Shown in pieces: positions 59,423 through 64,000 of a DNA stretch of 64,000 bases. Position 1 is the first letter of the stretch. Each line of letters opens with the position of its first letter. The notes beneath the pieces were generated by a model. The model did no database searches and was not told where the DNA came from. It was given only the letters and a program-made list of their open reading frames with translations. Made by a program: the position numbers and the translations under genes. Source of the DNA: Panopea generosa (lineage: Eukaryota; Mollusca; Bivalvia; Adapedonta; Hiatellidae); the NCBI GenBank assembly GCA_029582155.1, contig CM055908.1, positions 18,329,406 to 18,393,405 on the forward strand. The letters run 5' to 3'.

Positions 59423-60110
59423 TTAAAACATCAATTTTTCGATTGATGTTAAAAGCAAATAGCTATCGTTCATATTATCACGAGCTTTCTTAAATAGTAA
59501 ATATCTGCGGTCAGAATAAAAGGCAAAATCAATTAGAAAATGTGTTTCATCTTCAACTTCTGACGTAGAACAAAATTTGCAGAGTCTTTCGATCATAGGT
59601 GTTTTCGGTCGAGTTTATATCCCAGTTTCTACCGCTAGAGGAAGATTGCAGCTTCGAAATTTTGCTAGAACGCGACGATGGCCCCTGCTCATGTTACAGT
59701 TAACATAGTATTCAGTCTTTAATTCAGTTTTATACAAACGGTATGTTCGCAATTTATTACCATTTTGACCATTTCTTTTGTCATTCATTAATTGTACCAA
59801 ACCGCAATTGTTTTTCTTGTGCATTTAAGTACTCTCGTATTTTACGTATACATATATTAACTTTTGGCTTTGTACACATCATATATTCATAAGCATCTGT
59901 CTCTTGAATAAATTTAAGCATGTTACTCTCCCATGTTTTTGAAATATGCATAGACCATTCATGCACTTTAAGTATTATTCTATCGACTGGCAAGTTTTTA
60001 ATTCTACACCAGAGACGAACTGTTTCAATTTTTTGTTTTGTTAGGCAAGACTCTCACCCAAGATCGCCTCTAGCAGATACATTTGAGCAGTATTTTGTAA
60101 CACCTAGAAA
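59423..60110 (-). pseudogene. LINE retrotransposon, C-terminal ORF2 remnant
   Basis: On the minus strand, RLWCRIKNLPVDRI and KTWESNMLKFI are followed, after a frameshift near 59815, by RGHRRVLAKFRSCNLPLAVE. After an in-frame stop (59615-59617) comes RLCKFCSTSEVEDETHFLI and a final stop at 59423-59425. The CKFC...H pattern is the C-terminal zinc-finger-like end of many animal LINE polymerases; its last Cys is Phe here. No RT domain is within reach, so it is a 5'-truncated, decayed copy. Confidence 0.75.
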
Positions 60111-60128
60111 ATATCTCATATATTATAT

Positions 60129-60336
60129 CAGGCTTCTGTTTCACCAACATTTAACTTAAATATTTAAAAACTTAACTAAGTTTTGACTGGTTATTTATCT
60201 ATTATATAATCAATATCAATGACACCATATGCAGTTTTACTGGAACCAGTCTAAAATCATGATCACATGGCTGCTTTTCTTATATTTAAGTTTTTAAGTA
60301 TTTAAGTATATGTTGGTGAAACAGGAGCCTGGTAGT
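60129..60336. mobile_element. Foldback element with ~48-bp inverted arms
   Basis: The left arm has caggcttctgtttcaccaac followed by atttaacttaaatattta. The right arm read backwards has caggctcctgtttcaccaac followed by atatacttaaatactta. The arms flank about 95 bp of unrelated sequence. No coding content. It lies between the LINE remnant and the GST gene. Confidence 0.65.
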
Positions 60337-60665
60337 CGCTGACTATTATCCAACATATTCAAAAATGGGAGACACAGGGTCGTAAAACAAGTTCATGACC
60401 AATCATCAAAGAGACTGTGGATGGTCTGGGGTTCAAGCTTGTCCCTGATTGGTCAACAGTTAGACGCGTTGCCGCTTAACTTATTTAAAGGTAAATAAAT
60501 AGAACACGCTTATTTACACAAATCAATCGTGGTTGATTGAAAAGTAAATTGAAACATCTCACAAACATCCCTCGGTGTAAAGGTATTAACATGTATTTCT
60601 TTATCTTACAGACCACAGTAGTGTTAAGCGTTTAAGAAGACGGACGCGCAAAACGGTGTATCGAC

Positions 60666-61165
60666 ATGACTGATAAACTTACATATTTCAATGCGCGCGC
60701 TGCAGGAGAAATAATAAGATTGATCTACGCTGTTACAGGTGAAAATTTCGAAGATGTGAGAGTGGAATTCGATGAAAACTGGCCAAAAATAAAACAAAGT
60801 AAGATATTACTATTTATATTTAAAACTAATTTGAATGTTTCTGGTTAACTATGTATTGTAAGGGTTATACATATTTTTCAAATTATTGTTGTTTTTTTCT
60901 TATTTTTAACTATATTACTATCCGAAAGCCTATTTGTTGGAAATATAACGTTATGATATATGTAGATATATGTATATGTAGATATGTAGATAAATGTAGT
61001 TATAGTAGATATGTAGATGTATGTATATGTAGAAATGAAGATATTTAGATATATGTATATGTACTGTAGTTATGTAGATATATGTATGTGAAGTTATGTA
61101 GATATATGTATATGTCGTTATGTAGATATATGTAGATATGTAGATATATGCATACATAGTTATGT

Positions 61166-61212
<47 letters not shown>

Positions 61213-63658
61213 GATATTTGTAGATATATGCAAATTATTTATGTAGATATATGACAGTGTGGATATTTAGCTATATAGTTATGTAAATATATGTATATGT
61301 AGTTATGTAGATACATGCATATGTTGTTATGTAGATATATGTAGATGTAGATATGTAGATATATGACAGTGTGGATATTTAGATATATAGTTATGTAAAT
61401 ATATGTATATGTAGTTATGTAGATACATGCATACGTAGTTATGTAGATATATGTTTACGTAGATATGGAGATATATGTATACATAGATATGTTGATATAT
61501 GTATACGTAGTTATGTAGATATATGTATATGTAGTTATGTAAATATATGTATATGTAGCTTATGAAGATATATGTATATGAAAATATGTAGATATTTACA
61601 TATCCAGTTATGTAGATGTATGTATATGTTGTTATGTAGATATATGTAGTTATGAAGTTATGTAGATAAATGTATACAATTATGTAGTTATGTATATAAA
61701 TGTATATGAAGTAAAATAGATATGTGTATATGTAGTTATGTAGATATATGTATATGTAGTTATGTAAAAAAGATTATTAAGTAGACATGGAGATATATGT
61801 ATACGTAGATATATGCATATGTTGTTATGTAGTAATATGTAGTTGTAGATATGGAGATATATATGCAGTTATGTATATATATATGTGTATACGTAGTTAT
61901 GTAGATATATGTATATGTAGTTATGTAAATATATGTATATGTAGTTACGTAGATATATGTATATGTAGTTATGTAGATATTTGCATATGTAGTTATGTAG
62001 ATGTATGCATATGTTATTATGTAGATATATGTATATGTAGTTATGTAGATATATGTATAAAAATTATGTAGTTATGTAGATAAATGTATATGACGTTATA
62101 TTGATATGTGTATATGTACTTATGTAGATATATGTTTACGTAGATATGGAGATATATGTATACGTAGATATGTTGATTTATGTATATGTAGTTATGTAAA
62201 TATATGTATATGTAGTTATGTAAATATTTGCATATGTGGTATGTAGATATATACATATGTTGTTATGTAGATATATGTTAATGTAGTTATGTAGATATAT
62301 GTATAAAAAATATGTAGTTATGTAGATAACTGTATATGAAGTAATATAGATATGTGTATATGTAATTATAAAGATATATGTATATGTAGAAATATAGTTT
62401 ACGTAGATATGGAGATATATGTATACGTAGATATGTAGATATATGTATACGTAGTTATGTAGATATATGTATACGTAGTTATGTAGTTATATGTATATGT
62501 AGATAGAAGTATATGAATTTATGTAGATATGTGTATATGTAAGTTATGTAGATAAATGTATATGTAGTTATGTAAATATATAATATATATGTAAAGCGAT
62601 TGCTCTTCCAACTTATTCTAGGCAAACTGCATAGTAAACTCGAGAATTTGAACTGCAAAATATGTTGAATATCTGTTTGCAGCATTTCTTCATGAGGTTT
62701 GCTGATGTCATTATTAAAGACTCTGTATGCATCAGTACAAACACTAGACTCGCTGGGTTTTCATTTCTTTTAGAATGATGAATGTCAAATAATTCCACCA
62801 AATCAAAATCAATTAGCCAATGATAATCAGAATATCACAAGAATAAACATTTCATTTTTTAGCGACAGTAACCTTCATCTTGAGGTAATTGATATTAAAA
62901 GCAAATGACTGTTCTTTGATTAAACAAATCCACATACATCATTTCATCAGGAAAGCTTTAAAAAGAAAAAGTGCACAGAGACCATTGCATTTTATTCTAT
63001 ATATCAGTGACCTTGACTGATAAGCTTATGACCTAAAACAATCAAGCACTCTTTATATATAGGTAATTAAACCGTTGTACAAAAAGAGTTAAAATAGAAT
63101 TATATAACTGCATGATATATCGTGTCTGCTCTTATTAAGAGGAGCCGTAACCTAAGTGTTTCGGTTGAGGTATCTATTTTGGGTTTAAAACACTGCTTGA
63201 ACTTTAACATCAAGTAAACAGTAAATGCATTGATCTCGTTAAATGAGCATTCAGCCATTACTTTTGGTGTATATTTCAGAATAAAATGTTCAAAAAAATA
63301 TATAAAAAAATGCACAAATGCTAGAATTGACATAACACTCTTGAGGATACCTATATCGGTAATAATCGTATTCTCACTTAGATTCGCCTTATAAATATAT
63401 ACGAATCATTCGGTCATTTGTTTAAGGTTACAGATAATTAGAGTATTAAGTTACGTATTTTTCAGAAAATACCATACATTTCATTTCTATTTATATTATT
63501 TAGATTTAAAATTGTTATATTTTATACAACAGCATGTTAACAAGTTGAATGCGTTATATCTACAGACTTTCCTATGAAAGCATTGCCAGTATTGGAAACA
63601 AATGGTAAAATGTACTGCCAGTCGGGAGCCATTGCCAGATTTCTCGCAAAGAAATTCG
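60666..63658 (+). CDS. Glutathione S-transferase, sigma-like, first two coding exons (partial)
   Basis: GSTs conjugate glutathione to electrophiles in the cytosol; sigma members also include prostaglandin D synthases. Exon 60666-60798 starts MTDKLTYFNARAAGEIIRLI; Tyr7 is the expected catalytic Tyr of the thioredoxin-like domain. Exon 63566-63658 gives FPMKALPVLETNGKM, with the cis-Pro (P52), then YCQSGAIARFLAKKFG, with the QS glutathione-binding pair (63-64). The junction is phase 1 and both ends are GT-AG. A strong acceptor (ttatcttacag, ending 60611) precedes the start, so a 5' non-coding exon lies upstream. The next donor is at 63659 and the gene runs off the right edge, leaving the helical domain unseen. 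Confidence 0.9.
60950..62590. repeat. Tandem array, ~24-bp unit, with (TA)n core, in GST intron
   Basis: Words tatgtagatatatgtatat and gtagttatgtaaatatatg recur with a period near 24 bp, seen in translation as eight-residue SYVDICIC units. A (TA)n run occupies about 61168-61208. The block fills the first half of the intron between the two GST exons. All open frames in it are artefacts. Confidence 0.93.
62600..63560. other. Rest of GST intron 1, no feature recognised
   Basis: AT-rich intronic DNA without a recognisable gene. Short chance frames only. Confidence 0.4.
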
Positions 63659-63661
63659 GTA

Positions 63662-64000
63662 AAGAGTTTTATTATATATGTTGATGTACGTCAAATAACT
63701 TTTAATACACAGTTTGCTGTATTATACTTTATGATAACAAGGTCACATACAATTGCATGAAGACATGCCGACATAGTGTATATCAACAGTCTTTAGAGAG
63801 TTTCATTGGTCATATGACATTTTGTGTTGAGGACTCACTTCCGAATCTCGAATCAGCCTGAATTGTTTTGGATTTAGTCCAGTTAAGCCTTGTCATAATG
63901 AGTACAGTTGTCGAAAGCGTGTCTCCGTGTTCTGTGATAGGTCGAATGAAAGAAATAAAATCTATAGTTTCTGATGAAGATCTGTTTAATATAAACTGAA
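63662..64000. other. Start of GST intron 2, no feature recognised
   Basis: Intronic sequence after donor 63659. No third GST exon is visible before the window ends. Confidence 0.45.

Noticed and set aside
61787..62071. 94-codon Cys/Tyr-rich frame
   Set aside because: It is the 24-bp repeat in the GST intron read in frame.

Overview
This is an AT-rich, intron-rich eukaryotic window. The exon structures, the three protein families, the density of tandem arrays, and several tRNA-derived SINEs with a tail I associate with molluscs suggest a lophotrochozoan, most likely a bivalve. That taxon call is inference. There are no bacterial-style operons.

Three host genes lie on the + strand. (1) The last three exons of a cytosolic sulfotransferase (417-3369); its 5' part is outside the window. 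(2) A complete PARP14-like mono-ADP-ribosyltransferase gene (9809-40528). I reconstruct 25 coding exons, 5631 nt in a closed frame, giving 1876 residues. The domain order is four tandem RRM-like domains, a long KH-like region, three macro domains, a further KH-like segment, a WWE domain and a C-terminal ART catalytic domain with an H-Y-M triad. In known family members this architecture combines writing, reading and (macro 1) removing mono-ADP-ribose, and it is linked to interferon-type antiviral defence. (3) The first two coding exons of a sigma-like glutathione S-transferase (60666-63658), which continues past the right edge.

The rest is repeats and mobile DNA. The introns of the PARP14-like gene hold two TTAA-flanked, piggyBac-like MITEs (14800-15032 and 29464-29921), a 539-bp terminal-inverted-repeat element (10498-11036), several SINEs and a 96-bp tandem array. 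A decayed Ngaro/DIRS-type tyrosine-recombinase retrotransposon lies on the minus strand (45900-49870), with recognisable gag, RT, RNase H, YR and SGNH-hydrolase pieces. It directly abuts a 3.3-kb array of 42/43-bp units (49866-53130). A second array of 39-bp units (53716-56450) with a 78-bp dimeric higher-order pattern follows. A LINE 3' remnant (59423-60110, minus) and a foldback element precede the GST gene. Other arrays have periods of about 108 bp (530-1910), 145 bp (6060-7200), 44 bp (44215-45005), 90 bp (45490-45810) and 24 bp (60950-62590).

Most long reading frames inside the arrays are artefacts of repeat units whose length is a multiple of three. The most biologically interesting object is the PARP14-like gene: its duplicated RRM exon pairs, its divergent macro domains and its methionine third triad residue.
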